From NCBI RefSeq assembly GCF_031127815.1, contig NZ_JARXHY010000014.1, positions 105,707 to 169,706 of the forward strand: a DNA stretch of 64,000 bases, in the 5' to 3' direction. The position numbers were made by a program, and so were the translations under genes. Positions 54,858-63,661 of the stretch are shown here, piece by piece (position 1 is the stretch's first letter; each line of letters starts with the position of its first letter). The notes under the pieces are model-generated. The model saw only the letters and a list, made by a program, of their open reading frames with translations, was not told the origin of the DNA and did no database searches. Origin of the DNA: Pelagicoccus sp. SDUM812003 (GTDB lineage Bacteria > Verrucomicrobiota > Verrucomicrobiia > Opitutales > Opitutaceae).

Positions 54858-55820
54858 ATGTCACACACAGAAGAACCAAACAAATCGACGCCAGAGCAGG
54901 AGGAGCCGCAAAGCCCCGCTAACGTCGCGGCCGACGACGATCTCGGAATCGTCGACGCCATGAAGCCGCCCTCCGCCCCGTCGACCGACAAGCCGATCCG
55001 TTACGGCACACGCAAGCAACGCGCAGGCGCCGAAGCGCCCGCCGTCACCTCACTCAACTCGATCAAAACGTTCGAAGAAGAGGAGATCGAAATGGACGAT
55101 CTCCCGATCCGCGCCAACGCGCCCGAACACCTGATCGACTCGAGACCAAACCCGAGCGAACGACGCGAACGTGATGGCGAAGAACGCCCACGCCGCCAAC
55201 GCCGCTCGCGCGAGGAACACCCCGGCAACGACCGCCGCAGACGCTCCTCGGAAACGCCTTCCGAAACCGATTCGGAAGCTAACGCAATCGAAGCGAACGA
55301 AGCAGAACAGCCAGAAGACCGTCCTGAACGCTTCGGCATGGTGGAAAACCGCGAAAGCGATTCCAGCCAGCCGACCGGCGTGCAGGAATTCCGCCCATCG
55401 CGCGATGGACGCGTAGCCCCCAAACGCGAGCGCAAGCCACGCAGCGAAAGCGGCAAGCCCAGCGCTCAGCCCAAGAAAAAAGGCCTCCTCTCCAAGATCA
55501 TCTCCTTCTTCACCGGAGACGAAAGCAAGGAAGAGGAAAGCAAAAGCTCCCCGCGCCGCCAAAGCTCAGACCGCCCTCGAAATCGCAACCGCCGCGGACC
55601 AGGCGACCGCCAGAACCGCGAAGGCGACGAAAACCAAGATGGCAGACCGCGCCGCCGCAAACGTCGTCCCCGCAACCGCGGACCACGTGGCGAAAACCAA
55701 GGCGGCAACGCCGAAGGACAGCAAAACCGAGAAGGCGGACAGCGTCGTCGCAGACGTCGCCCCCGCCGCAGCGGCGGACCGCGCCAGCGCGAATCCGCTT
55801 CGTCGCAAAAATCGGAATAG
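54858..55820 (+). CDS. Arg-rich, low-complexity, probably disordered protein
   Basis: The 320 residues contain almost no hydrophobic core. They comprise an acidic and Pro-rich start, mixed Arg/Glu/Ser stretches, and a C-terminal third dominated by RRRRRRPRR, RPRNRNRRGPG and RRRKRRPRNRGPRGE patterns. The single ordered-looking segment is KKKGLLSKIISFFTGDES, an amphipathic helix around residues 206-225. Composition resembles the RNA-binding tails of RNase E and Rho in some phyla. I do not recognise a family. It has its own promoter candidate and a strong terminator, which supports a real gene. Confidence 0.75.
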   Translation: MSHTEEPNKSTPEQEEPQSPANVAADDDLGIVDAMKPPSAPSTDKPIRYGTRKQRAGAEAPAVTSLNSIKTFEEEEIEMDDLPIRANAPEHLIDSRPNPSERRERDGEERPRRQRRSREEHPGNDRRRRSSETPSETDSEANAIEANEAEQPEDRPERFGMVENRESDSSQPTGVQEFRPSRDGRVAPKRERKPRSESGKPSAQPKKKGLLSKIISFFTGDESKEEESKSSPRRQSSDRPRNRNRRGPGDRQNREGDENQDGRPRRRKRRPRNRGPRGENQGGNAEGQQNREGGQRRRRRRPRRSGGPRQRESASSQKSE

Positions 55821-55843
55821 ACAGCGTACCCAACTCACCAACG

Positions 55844-55875
55844 AGCCCTGCAGCCTGCCAGCCGCAGGGCTTTTT
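55844..55875 (+). terminator. Terminator after the Arg-rich protein gene
   Basis: Eight-pair GC stem (AGCCCTGC/GCAGGGCT, 12-base loop) followed at once by TTTTT, 24 bases past the stop at 55820. A clear Rho-independent terminator on the plus strand. Confidence 0.88.
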
Positions 55876-55909
55876 CACGCTCCTCCCCTTCCACCCACAC
55901 CCAAAACCC

Positions 55910-55945
55910 GCAACTCTTTTTTGCAACATGGCAAAAAAGAGTTGC
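55910..55945 (+). repeat. Perfect 15-bp inverted repeat upstream of ruvB
   Basis: Arms GCAACTCTTTTTTGC and GCAAAAAAGAGTTGC are perfectly complementary around AACATG. No T-run follows, so it is not a standard terminator. It lies in the 275 bases between a terminator and ruvB and could be an operator, a structured leader or an mRNA-stability hairpin. The remainder of that interval shows no convincing gene. Confidence 0.7.
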
Positions 55946-56150
55946 GCCCCCGTCAGCGCAGCAGGCGCCCCCAAACCGCAAAAGCTCTGTCCACTCAGGC
56001 GAGCGCAGGCCGCTTTCGTCCGGTCGAGAGAGGCTTGTTCGAGACGCGTATCGCCAGTCGAAGCTTGCTCCGACTGGTCCAAGATGGGTGGCCATTTGTC
56101 GTTAAAATCCCGATGGACAGCGACGGTGCCCCGCCTCAGATTCTACCTCA

Positions 56151-57167
56151 ATGAACGAGCCCACCGATAAAGGAGTCGACTATTTCGCCGCCGCTTTGAG
56201 CACCCCCATGAACACTCAGACCGAGTCGATCCTTCGTCCCCCGAGCTTCGAAGAGTTCGTTGGCCAAACCAAGACAGTGGAGCGCCTCCGCATCATGTCG
56301 GGCGCAGCCCGCAAGCGCGGCGAACCGCTAAACCACATCCTGCTCTCCGGACCTCCTGGCCTTGGCAAGACCAGTCTTTCCTTCATTCTTGGAGCCGAGA
56401 TGGGGCGAAACGTGCGCATCACCTCCGGACCCGTCGTGGAAAAGGCCGGCGACCTAGCGGGCATGCTGACCAATCTCGAGGAAGGCGACATCCTCTTCAT
56501 CGACGAGATTCACCGCATCCCCAAAACGGTGGAGGAGTACCTCTACTCCGCCATGGAAGACTTCCGAATCGACATCATGATCGACCAAGGGCCCAACGCC
56601 CGCAGCGTGCGGCTGGACATACCGCGCTTCACCCTGGTAGGAGCGACTACCCGAAACGGTCTTCTCACCGCCCCGCTGCGCAGCCGTTTCACCCTGCAAA
56701 CCCGACTCGACTACTACGAACCAGACGATCTGGTGAAAATCGTCCTGCGCACCTGCGGCTTGCTCGGGGTGGAAACGAATGCCGAAGGCGCCATGGAAAT
56801 CGCCCGTCGCGCCCGCGGCACGCCACGCATCGCCAACAACCTGGTGAATTTCGTGCGCGACTACGCAGAGGAAAAAGGCGACGGGGTGATCACCAAACCC
56901 ATCGCCCAAGCAGCTCTCGAGCTGCTGGAAATCGACGCCCTCGGCCTCGATGAGATGGACAAGCGCATCCTTCGCGTCATGGCCACCACCTACAAAAGCC
57001 GTCCGGTCGGCATCAGCACGCTCGCCGTCGCGGTAGGCGAGGAAGCCGATACCCTGGAAGAAGTCCACGAACCCTACCTCATCCAAAGCGGGCTCATTCA
57101 GCGCACGCCTCAAGGCCGAGTCATCACCGAAAGCGGCTTGCGAGCCATCGGCCTGACGCCCTCGTGA
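56151..57167 (+). CDS. ruvB: Holliday junction branch migration helicase RuvB
   Basis: AAA+ motor that drives branch migration with RuvA during recombination repair. The 338 residues have Walker A GPPGLGKT (67-74), Walker B with DEIH (118-121), sensor 1 GATTRNG (164-170) and the likely Arg finger in PLRSRF. A C-terminal winged helix (RPVGISTLAVAVGEEADTLEEV, in part) follows. The ATG at 56151 is used; a later ATG at 56208 is possible. ruvA and ruvC are not adjacent. Ends 12 bases from a convergent lipoprotein gene. Confidence 0.96.
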   Translation: MNEPTDKGVDYFAAALSTPMNTQTESILRPPSFEEFVGQTKTVERLRIMSGAARKRGEPLNHILLSGPPGLGKTSLSFILGAEMGRNVRITSGPVVEKAGDLAGMLTNLEEGDILFIDEIHRIPKTVEEYLYSAMEDFRIDIMIDQGPNARSVRLDIPRFTLVGATTRNGLLTAPLRSRFTLQTRLDYYEPDDLVKIVLRTCGLLGVETNAEGAMEIARRARGTPRIANNLVNFVRDYAEEKGDGVITKPIAQAALELLEIDALGLDEMDKRILRVMATTYKSRPVGISTLAVAVGEEADTLEEVHEPYLIQSGLIQRTPQGRVITESGLRAIGLTPS

Positions 57168-57179
57168 TCGGCGCAGGTC

Positions 57180-57788
57180 TTAGTTCGGAAAACTCTCCAG
57201 CACCTTCGATATCGCCACGACTCGCTTCGAATCCGTCGCAAACCCATTGACCGTGCTACTCTTAGCCCATCCCTGCCAAGCCAAGCTTTTCGTAGTCGCA
57301 TCGAAAACATCGATAATCAGGTACACTCCCTGATCGCTAGGCAATCGCGAGCCCTCGCTCGCATCATAGATGTCCAGATCCGTCGGCCTGTAAATGCTCC
57401 TCGGATAGTCGGCATCCGTATTACCCAATCGGTTCGGAGGTAAAACCGACATGGCAAGAAGCCCCTCTGGCTCTGCATCCAAATAGCCGATCACCTCTTC
57501 GATCGAACGAAACGTCGCCCGAATCCCCACGAAAAAATCAGCCGGGCCATCGATCGCGCGATGATAGCCCTTGCCTTCCAATATCGAAGTTAGCGCCAGC
57601 AGGCTGCTATCATCATTCCCCAATACCATTCGCGCTTTCTCGTCGTACTCGGGATGCGGAATCGGCAACAGGTCGAAACTCTCGTACATCGCCAAATCGA
57701 TCTGCGGATCGTAGTCATGGGACACATTCACCGATGCGCATCCGCACAAAAACAGGCTAACGAGCAGAAGGGGTAGCAAGTGCTTCAT
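57180..57788 (-). CDS. DUF4136-type lipoprotein (first of three)
   Basis: Using the ATG at 57788 gives 202 residues with a lipoprotein signal (MKHLLPLLLVSLFLCGC, lipidated Cys17). VSHDYDPQIDLAMYESFDLLP is the family start: the chain after the lipid anchor in DUF4136 begins with this D-Y-D-P...Y..F pattern. The end is IDVFDATTKSLAWQGWAKS...ESFPN. Function unknown, probably outer-membrane associated. It has an extra insert (PRSIYRPTDLDIYDASEG) and is the most divergent of the three copies. Confidence 0.78.
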   Translation of the reverse strand: MKHLLPLLLVSLFLCGCASVNVSHDYDPQIDLAMYESFDLLPIPHPEYDEKARMVLGNDDSSLLALTSILEGKGYHRAIDGPADFFVGIRATFRSIEEVIGYLDAEPEGLLAMSVLPPNRLGNTDADYPRSIYRPTDLDIYDASEGSRLPSDQGVYLIIDVFDATTKSLAWQGWAKSSTVNGFATDSKRVVAISKVLESFPN

Positions 57789-57881
57789 CAATCTTCGGGT
57801 TTGATGAATGAGTGAATCGGCTAACGGCTTTGCTGGCAGACTCCTAATCACCTAAATCTGCCTACGAGCCAAAGGCCCGAC

Positions 57882-58469
57882 CTAGTTTGGGAACGTACTC
57901 AGAATTTCGTGAATTGCCTTGGCTCGTTTCTCATCGGTATTGAAATGCTTACTTGATAACGACTTGGCCCATCCGTGCCAAACTACCTTTCGCGTCGAGC
58001 TATCGAATACTTCGACGATGATAAACGAGTACCACGAGTACTTCCGACTTGTTTTCCCCAATTCTGACCCAGAACCAGTTTTTGAGTATCCTGGCAGGCT
58101 AGGCGGGGTGGCAATATCCCAACCACGCATCACCAGCAAATCGTCTTCGCTCGAGACGGGAGCGTCCGCTATGATTTTCTGTTTCAGCCATGCCTTGCGT
58201 ACCCGAATGAAAAAATCCACATCCTCCCCTGTCTCCAGCGAAAACCCTTTCTGCTGCACAACCTTTGCAGCCTCCTTCAGGGCAAAGTTGTCCTCGCCGA
58301 GGATCCGAAAGGCGTTTTCATCAAATTCATCATGAGGGCTCGGCAGCAGGGCGAACGTCTGGTAGGACATCAGGTCCACTTCCGGACTAAAATCATGCTC
58401 CACATACACGGTTTTGCAGGATGCCAACAAAAGGCAGAAAGCAACTAGGGTAACAACGGGGCACTTCAT
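57882..58469 (-). CDS. DUF4136-type lipoprotein (second of three)
   Basis: The ATG at 58469 gives 195 residues, signal MKCPVVTLVAFCLLLASC with Cys18 lipidated, then VEHDFSPEVDLMSYQTFALLP and the end VEVFDSSTRKVVWHGWAKSL...FPN. It is nearly identical to the third copy over the signal-peptide DNA and about 100 bases upstream, which points to a recent tandem duplication. Function unknown. Confidence 0.78.
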   Translation of the reverse strand: MKCPVVTLVAFCLLLASCKTVYVEHDFSPEVDLMSYQTFALLPSPHDEFDENAFRILGEDNFALKEAAKVVQQKGFSLETGEDVDFFIRVRKAWLKQKIIADAPVSSEDDLLVMRGWDIATPPSLPGYSKTGSGSELGKTSRKYSWYSFIIVEVFDSSTRKVVWHGWAKSLSSKHFNTDEKRAKAIHEILSTFPN

Positions 58470-58817
58470 ATAAGTAAAAAGACATACCACTTACCTGCGG
58501 TCAATACTTACAACCCGCCACGAAACAGCACAAGTCACGCCTACCCCCTCCATCACCTTCAGAAATAGAAAGACCAATTCCGCCTACGAAAAGCGGGCCG
58601 CTAAAGCCCTAGCAAAACAAGCGAAAGAAACGACTCGCGCAACGCCGTCTCAAAACGCCCAATCGCTTCGACAACACTCTCCGTCTGAATTGAGCGCAGC
58701 TGATGCGAATGGCCTCGTGCTGCAATCACCACGGCCGACTTCGGCGCAAACGACGTCCCCTGGACTAAAGAACGAGAATCCGCGCCTTTAGACAAGGGAT
58801 CGAAGCGGTTTTCGCCC
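58470..58817 (-). other. Gap between lipoprotein copies two and three
   Basis: These 348 bases contain, next to the second copy, about 100 bases homologous to the region upstream of the third copy (shared GGTCAATAC/GCGTCAATAC and GAAATAGAAAG blocks). The rest, 58570-58817, shows no recognisable gene. An open minus frame here runs out of the third copy in another phase and has no recognisable family. A weak GGGC/GCCC hairpin lies at 58595-58609. Confidence 0.5.
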
Positions 58818-59402
58818 TCAATTTGGAAACGGGCTGAGAATCTCTTCAATCGCTTTCGCTCGCTTCGCATTCGTATTAAAAGCCGCCGCAGAGTTCGACT
58901 TCGCCCACCCCTGCCAAACGAGCTTCTGGGTCGCTGCATCGAACATATCGACGTATAGAAAGAGATCTGTCGTCTGATTCGGGTGGACCACGTCTAGGTC
59001 TTTCTGATCCATTTTCGTATACCCAGGTAGACGAGGTGGTTCCGCAATGTCCCAAGCATGCATCACGAGGAAATCGCCATCGCTAGCCAAGGAAGCTTCC
59101 GCTAAGCCTTTCCTCTCCACCGCATTGACACGAACGCCAAGGAAGAAATCCACCTCCCCACCCGACTCTTCCATAAACCCTTTTTGCTGCAGGACACTCG
59201 AAGCCACCGCCAAGGCGAAGTCGTTTTTCCCAAGGACGTTGATGGCGAGCCGATCAAACTCCGGATGAGGGTTCGGCAGTACGCCAAACGTCCGGTAGGC
59301 CACCAAATCAATTTCGGGATTAAACTCATGATCCACCGACACGCTGGCGCAGGATGCCAACAGGAAACAGAAAGAGACGAGGGTAACAACGGGGCACTTC
59401 AT
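58818..59402 (-). CDS. DUF4136-type lipoprotein (third of three)
   Basis: The ATG at 59402 gives 194 residues, signal MKCPVVTLVSFCFLLASC with Cys18 lipidated, then VDHEFNPEIDLVAYRTFGVLPNPHPEFD and the end VDMFDAATQKLVWQGWAKS...FPN. A longer in-frame start at 59519 would place 39 residues before the signal peptide and overlap the dapL terminator, so it is rejected. Sister copy of the second lipoprotein. Confidence 0.78.
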   Translation of the reverse strand: MKCPVVTLVSFCFLLASCASVSVDHEFNPEIDLVAYRTFGVLPNPHPEFDRLAINVLGKNDFALAVASSVLQQKGFMEESGGEVDFFLGVRVNAVERKGLAEASLASDGDFLVMHAWDIAEPPRLPGYTKMDQKDLDVVHPNQTTDLFLYVDMFDAATQKLVWQGWAKSNSAAAFNTNAKRAKAIEEILSPFPN

Positions 59403-59505
59403 ATAGGCATAAAAACGTATCCTCATAATAGCGTCAATACCTATACGTCGACCCCGAACGACAAAAGCAACGCTTGTCCCTTTCGTCACCATTGGAAATA
59501 GAAAA

Positions 59506-59532
59506 GCCCGCTCCCACAAATGGGGAACGGGC
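59506..59532 (-). terminator. Terminator after dapL
   Basis: Minus strand: GCCCG, an inner TCCCC/GGGA pairing, and CGGGC, followed by TTTTCTATTT. It lies 31 bases past the dapL stop and separates dapL from the lipoprotein genes. Confidence 0.75.
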
Positions 59533-59562
59533 CTCTAAATTCATCTCTGCGCGGGAGAAATA

Positions 59563-60789
59563 CTAGTCGGACAGCGCCGCCTTGATCCGGTCCATCGCTT
59601 CCAGCACCTTCTGGCGCGAGTTGAACGCGCTGATGCGGATGTGTCCTTCGCCGCAGGTGCCGAAGCCCGCCCCTGGAGTGCAAACCACGCCTGCCTTGTT
59701 GAGCAGCAGATCGAAGAACTCCCAGCTTGGTCGCTTGGCGTTGATCCATACGTAGGGAGAATTGTCGCCGCCCACGCAATCGAAGCCCAACTCGGTCATG
59801 GCCTTCACCACGATCTTGGCGTTTTCCAGATAAAAATCGGTCAAGGCTTTGACTTCCGCCTTTCCTTCTTCGGAGAAGGTCGCTTCGGCCGCCCTTTGCA
59901 CCGGATAAGATACCCCGTTGAACTTGGTGCAGTGGCGACGATTCCAAAGGGCGTGCACACTGTGTTCGTTGCCCTCCGCATCCTTAGCCTTGAGGTTCTT
60001 CGGGATCACCGTGTAGGCGCAGCGCGTTCCGGTGAATCCAGCATTCTTGGAGAAGCTGCGAAACTCGATCGCAACCTCGCGCGCCCCCTCGATCTCATAG
60101 ATGCTTTGCGGCAAAGACTCATCGCGGATGAACGCAACGTAAGCTGCGTCGAAGAGAATCAGAGCTCCGCAATCCTTGGCGTAGTCCACCCAGGCCTTTA
60201 GCTGCTCCTTGGTCGCTGTGGCCCCGGTAGGATTGTTCGGAAAACAGAGATAGATCAGATCCACCTTCTCCTCCGGCAACGCGGGGACGTATCCATTTTC
60301 TGGAGTGGACTCCAGATAAACGAATCCCTCGTAGCGGCCGCCTACGTTCTTTCCGGTGCGACCTGCCATCACGTTCGTGTCGACATAAACTGGATACACA
60401 GGATCCGGCACTGCGATCTTGATATCGTCGCCGAAGATTTCCTGAATGTTTCCGCTGTCGCACTTGGCCCCGTCGCTGAGGAAAACCTCGTCCGCCGCGA
60501 TGTCCGCGCCGCGGGCTTGGAAATCGTTCTTAGCGATAGCCTCGCGAATGAAGGGGTAGCCCTGCTCCGGCCCATAGCCGTGGAAGCCTTCGCGGGTGCC
60601 CATATCGTCGATCGCCGCGTGAAACGCCTTTTGGCAGGCTTGCGGGAGAGGTTCGGTCACGTCGCCAATGCCGAGACGAATGATGGGCTTTTCGGGATTC
60701 GCCTGCTGGTAAGCGGACACGCGCTTGGCGATGTCGGAGAAAAGATAGGATGCCTTGAGCTTCTTGTAGTTTTCGTTGATGCGGATCAT
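59563..60789 (-). CDS. dapL: LL-diaminopimelate aminotransferase
   Basis: Converts tetrahydrodipicolinate to LL-diaminopimelate in one step, replacing dapD, dapC and dapE in the lysine/peptidoglycan pathway. The 408 residues start [20 protein letters not shown], the DapL signature, and include [10 protein letters not shown] and the PLP Lys248 in [12 protein letters not shown]. The enzyme is characteristic of plants, chlamydiae, verrucomicrobia and relatives, which fits the proposed host. It follows nadB by 111 bases and has its own terminator. Confidence 0.95.
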   Translation of the reverse strand: MIRINENYKKLKASYLFSDIAKRVSAYQQANPEKPIIRLGIGDVTEPLPQACQKAFHAAIDDMGTREGFHGYGPEQGYPFIREAIAKNDFQARGADIAADEVFLSDGAKCDSGNIQEIFGDDIKIAVPDPVYPVYVDTNVMAGRTGKNVGGRYEGFVYLESTPENGYVPALPEEKVDLIYLCFPNNPTGATATKEQLKAWVDYAKDCGALILFDAAYVAFIRDESLPQSIYEIEGAREVAIEFRSFSKNAGFTGTRCAYTVIPKNLKAKDAEGNEHSVHALWNRRHCTKFNGVSYPVQRAAEATFSEEGKAEVKALTDFYLENAKIVVKAMTELGFDCVGGDNSPYVWINAKRPSWEFFDLLLNKAGVVCTPGAGFGTCGEGHIRISAFNSRQKVLEAMDRIKAALSD

Positions 60790-60900
60790 GATAAAAAAGT
60801 TGCCCTCGCATCACATGGATGTTGCCGGGCGAGTCAATGAAGTTAGCCCCCGAGCCTGGCGTCCCGCGGCCCTCAGCATGCAAGCGCCGGCTCCGCCCAT

Positions 60901-62502
60901 TCACTTCAGCACGTCGTGACGCTCTAGCGGCAGGTCGATGTCTTCGTCCTCTCTCGCGACGTAGTGGCTGCCCTTGCTCTCCGAATTCAAGGTCGCCGCG
61001 TGCACCACCAATTGAGCGGCGCAAACGGCATTTCTCAGCTCGATCAGCGACCGGGTCAGCCGGTTTCCCGCGTAGAAGCTGTCGATTTCCTCGTAGAGCT
61101 GGCTGAGGATTCGCCGAGCCCGCATCAGGCGTCGCGGCGACCGCACCAACCCGACGTAGTTCCACATGGTGCTCTTGATCAGCCGCATGTCCTGACGGAT
61201 CAGCACTTCATCCGCAGTCTTTTCAGGGCTGATCCATTCGCGCACTTCCGGGAGATGGAAACTCTCGTTCGCGATCGCCTCCGAATCAGCCAAGGCAGTC
61301 AGCTTCGCTGAAACCAGGCACTCCAGCAGCGAGGTGCTCGCGAGTCGGTTCGCTCCATGCAAGCCGGTGCAAGCGGTCTCTCCGATCGCATTGAGATGCT
61401 GAACCGAGGACCGTCCATTCAAGTCCGTGTAGACTCCGCCACAGGTGTAGTGCGCGGCAGGGGCGACGGGAATCGGCTCGCGAGAAATATCCACGCCACA
61501 AGCAAGCGCCCGCTCATAGATGGAAGGAAAACGATCCTTGATGAAATGGGGCGACTTGCTGGATAAGTCGATGTAGACGCACGGCTCGCCAGAGGAGATC
61601 AACTCGCGGTGGATCGCTCTGGCCACGATATCGCGCGGCGCCAGCGAGCCCATCGGGTGCTGCGTATCCATGAACGCCTTACCTTCACTGTTAATCAAGA
61701 CGCCACCCTCGCCACGCACCGCTTCCGAAACAAGAAACAGCTGGCAGTTCTTCTTAAGGAAAACCGTAGGATGAAACTGGATATACTCCAGATCGATCAC
61801 GCGAGCGCCGACGCGTTTGGCCATGGCGATACCGTGCCCCACCACTCCCGGTTGATTGGTCGTATTCTGAAAGATCTGCCCCAGACCGCCGGTCGCCAAA
61901 ACCGTTTTCTTCGCTCGGATCGCTTTGATCTCGCCCTGCACGGAATCCAGAACGTAGGCGCCGATACAGGTGATCGGTTTGTATTTGTCCAGAGGATACA
62001 CTGAATTGTGAGAAAGCGTGAGCAGGTCGATCGCCACGTGGTTCTCCAGGATGCTCACGCCATCCAGTGTTCGCACGTAGTCGTGAAATCGCCCTAGGAT
62101 AGCCCGCCCCGTGATGTCCTTGGAAAAGATGATGCGCTTGTCGCTGTGGCCACCTTCACGAGTGCGCAAGAGCTCTCCGTCGTCGCTTCGATCGAACGGC
62201 ACCTTCAGCTGATCCACGAGCAGCGATTGCACCGCTGATTGCCCCTCGCGCACCAAGCTCGATACCGCGGCCGGGTTTGCCGTGTCGCCTGACGCCACCA
62301 TGATATCCCGTTCCAGCTGCTCCGGATGATAGGAGGTATCGAAAATGATGCCGCCCTGGGCCCATTTGCTATTGGCTCCAGTGGTCAGTTCATCGGCGCA
62401 GATCAAGGTGACCGAGAGCCCCTGGGAGCGAGCGTAGTGAGCATAGGAACAGCCCGCAAGCCCAGCTCCGATGACGAGACAGTCCGTTTGTATGGTATCC
62501 AC
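60901..62502 (-). CDS. nadB: L-aspartate oxidase
   Basis: FAD enzyme that oxidises aspartate to iminoaspartate, the first step of NAD synthesis. The 533 residues have the dinucleotide fold CLVIGAGLAGCSYA, SKWAQGGI, the active-site HYTCGGV and GLHGANRLASTSLLE. A C-terminal helical domain carries the RSPRRLMRARRIL pattern. The N-terminus and length are standard. It follows nadA by 76 bases; the two enzymes act in sequence. Confidence 0.95.
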   Translation of the reverse strand: MDTIQTDCLVIGAGLAGCSYAHYARSQGLSVTLICADELTTGANSKWAQGGIIFDTSYHPEQLERDIMVASGDTANPAAVSSLVREGQSAVQSLLVDQLKVPFDRSDDGELLRTREGGHSDKRIIFSKDITGRAILGRFHDYVRTLDGVSILENHVAIDLLTLSHNSVYPLDKYKPITCIGAYVLDSVQGEIKAIRAKKTVLATGGLGQIFQNTTNQPGVVGHGIAMAKRVGARVIDLEYIQFHPTVFLKKNCQLFLVSEAVRGEGGVLINSEGKAFMDTQHPMGSLAPRDIVARAIHRELISSGEPCVYIDLSSKSPHFIKDRFPSIYERALACGVDISREPIPVAPAAHYTCGGVYTDLNGRSSVQHLNAIGETACTGLHGANRLASTSLLECLVSAKLTALADSEAIANESFHLPEVREWISPEKTADEVLIRQDMRLIKSTMWNYVGLVRSPRRLMRARRILSQLYEEIDSFYAGNRLTRSLIELRNAVCAAQLVVHAATLNSESKGSHYVAREDEDIDLPLERHDVLK

Positions 62503-62578
62503 AGTATCTAAAGTCGGAAGGGAAACCCTGTCAGTACGACGAGGCGTCCCGGTTCTTCAATCCGCCTTTCTCCTCCAT

Positions 62579-63661
62579 CTAGCAGCCCTTGGGCTGGTGC
62601 GGGGCGCCCTCCGCGATCTCGAACATGCGATCGATGGATCGCAAAGCCTTCAATCTCAGTTCCTCGTCGAGGGTGACGATCTGCTCGGGACGCGGCGCTA
62701 CCAAGACATCGCGAATCTTCTCCAGCGAGTTCAGCTTCATGTACGGACAAAGCTTGCAGCCGGAAATGAAACGCTTCTCCGGAGCCTCCACCTCGATGCG
62801 CTCCACCAATCCGCATTCGGTCAGCATCATGAAATAGGGAGCTTCGGTCGATTTCACATACTGCATCATTCCGCCCGTGCTTCCGACATAGTCGCTCTTG
62901 CTAGTGATGTCCAAGGTGCACTCCGGGTGCGACACCACCTTGAGGCCGGGAAACTTGCCACGCGCTTCCGAAATGATCGCCGGGTCGAACTCGTCGTGCA
63001 CGATGCAGGTGCCGTCGGAGGATATGATCTCCTTGTCGATACCGAGCTTCCTCATCTCGGTACGAATGTTCTCCGCCATCAGACGATCCGGCACGAACAG
63101 AATGCGCTGCTGGGGCAAGGACGCCACGATCTTGTAGACGTTGCTGGAGGTCACGCAGACATCGCACTCCGCCTTCACCTCAGCTGTGCTGTTGATGTAG
63201 CAAACCACCGCCGCGTCAGGATACTGCTTTTTCAGCTCCCGCAGCTGCTCGCCAGTCAGGGAATCCGCCAACGAGCACCCCGAACCGCGATCCGGCACCA
63301 CGACTTCCGCTTGAGGCGATAGGATCTTGGCCGTCTCCGCCATGAAAACCACTCCGGAAAAGACGATTCGCTCCGCAGCGGCCTCCTTGGCCTTCAAGCT
63401 CAGCATGTAGGAATCGCCAGCGAAGTCGGCCACGCCATAGATGATCTCAGGCTCGACATAGGAGTGGGCGAGAATGACCGCACCCTTCTCTCTTTTCAAA
63501 TCGTTGATTTCCAGCGTCAACGGGGCGATTTCACGACAGGCTTCGATGTTCCAAGATCGGCTCGCTTCGCACTCCACGTGCATCAGCTTGGTGAGCAAGC
63601 GGTTCGCTTCCGCTTCGATCTGGTCATCTGAATAGTTTCTGGGCTCTGCGGCACTTACCAT
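62579..63661 (-). CDS. nadA: Quinolinate synthase A
   Basis: [4Fe-4S] enzyme that condenses iminoaspartate with dihydroxyacetone phosphate to quinolinate. With the ATG at 63661 it has 360 residues. Cluster cysteines are Cys129 (GSGCSLAD), Cys248 (HPECT) and Cys302 or Cys305 (SGCKLCPYMK). AVILAHSYVEPEIIYGVADFAGDS (in part) is the family start. A further in-frame start at 63757 adds 32 residues with no match. Confidence 0.95.
   Translation of the reverse strand: MVSAAEPRNYSDDQIEAEANRLLTKLMHVECEASRSWNIEACREIAPLTLEINDLKREKGAVILAHSYVEPEIIYGVADFAGDSYMLSLKAKEAAAERIVFSGVVFMAETAKILSPQAEVVVPDRGSGCSLADSLTGEQLRELKKQYPDAAVVCYINSTAEVKAECDVCVTSSNVYKIVASLPQQRILFVPDRLMAENIRTEMRKLGIDKEIISSDGTCIVHDEFDPAIISEARGKFPGLKVVSHPECTLDITSKSDYVGSTGGMMQYVKSTEAPYFMMLTECGLVERIEVEAPEKRFISGCKLCPYMKLNSLEKIRDVLVAPRPEQIVTLDEELRLKALRSIDRMFEIAEGAPHQPKGC

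Noticed and set aside
55928..56170. 80-residue plus frame before ruvB starting inside the palindrome
   Set aside because: Arg/Ser-rich composition, no ribosome-binding site, and it overlaps the ruvB start.
58601..58939. 112-residue minus frame overlapping the third lipoprotein
   Set aside because: It begins inside the lipoprotein gene in another phase with an Arg-rich string; only the last 50 or so residues lie in free DNA and match nothing I know.
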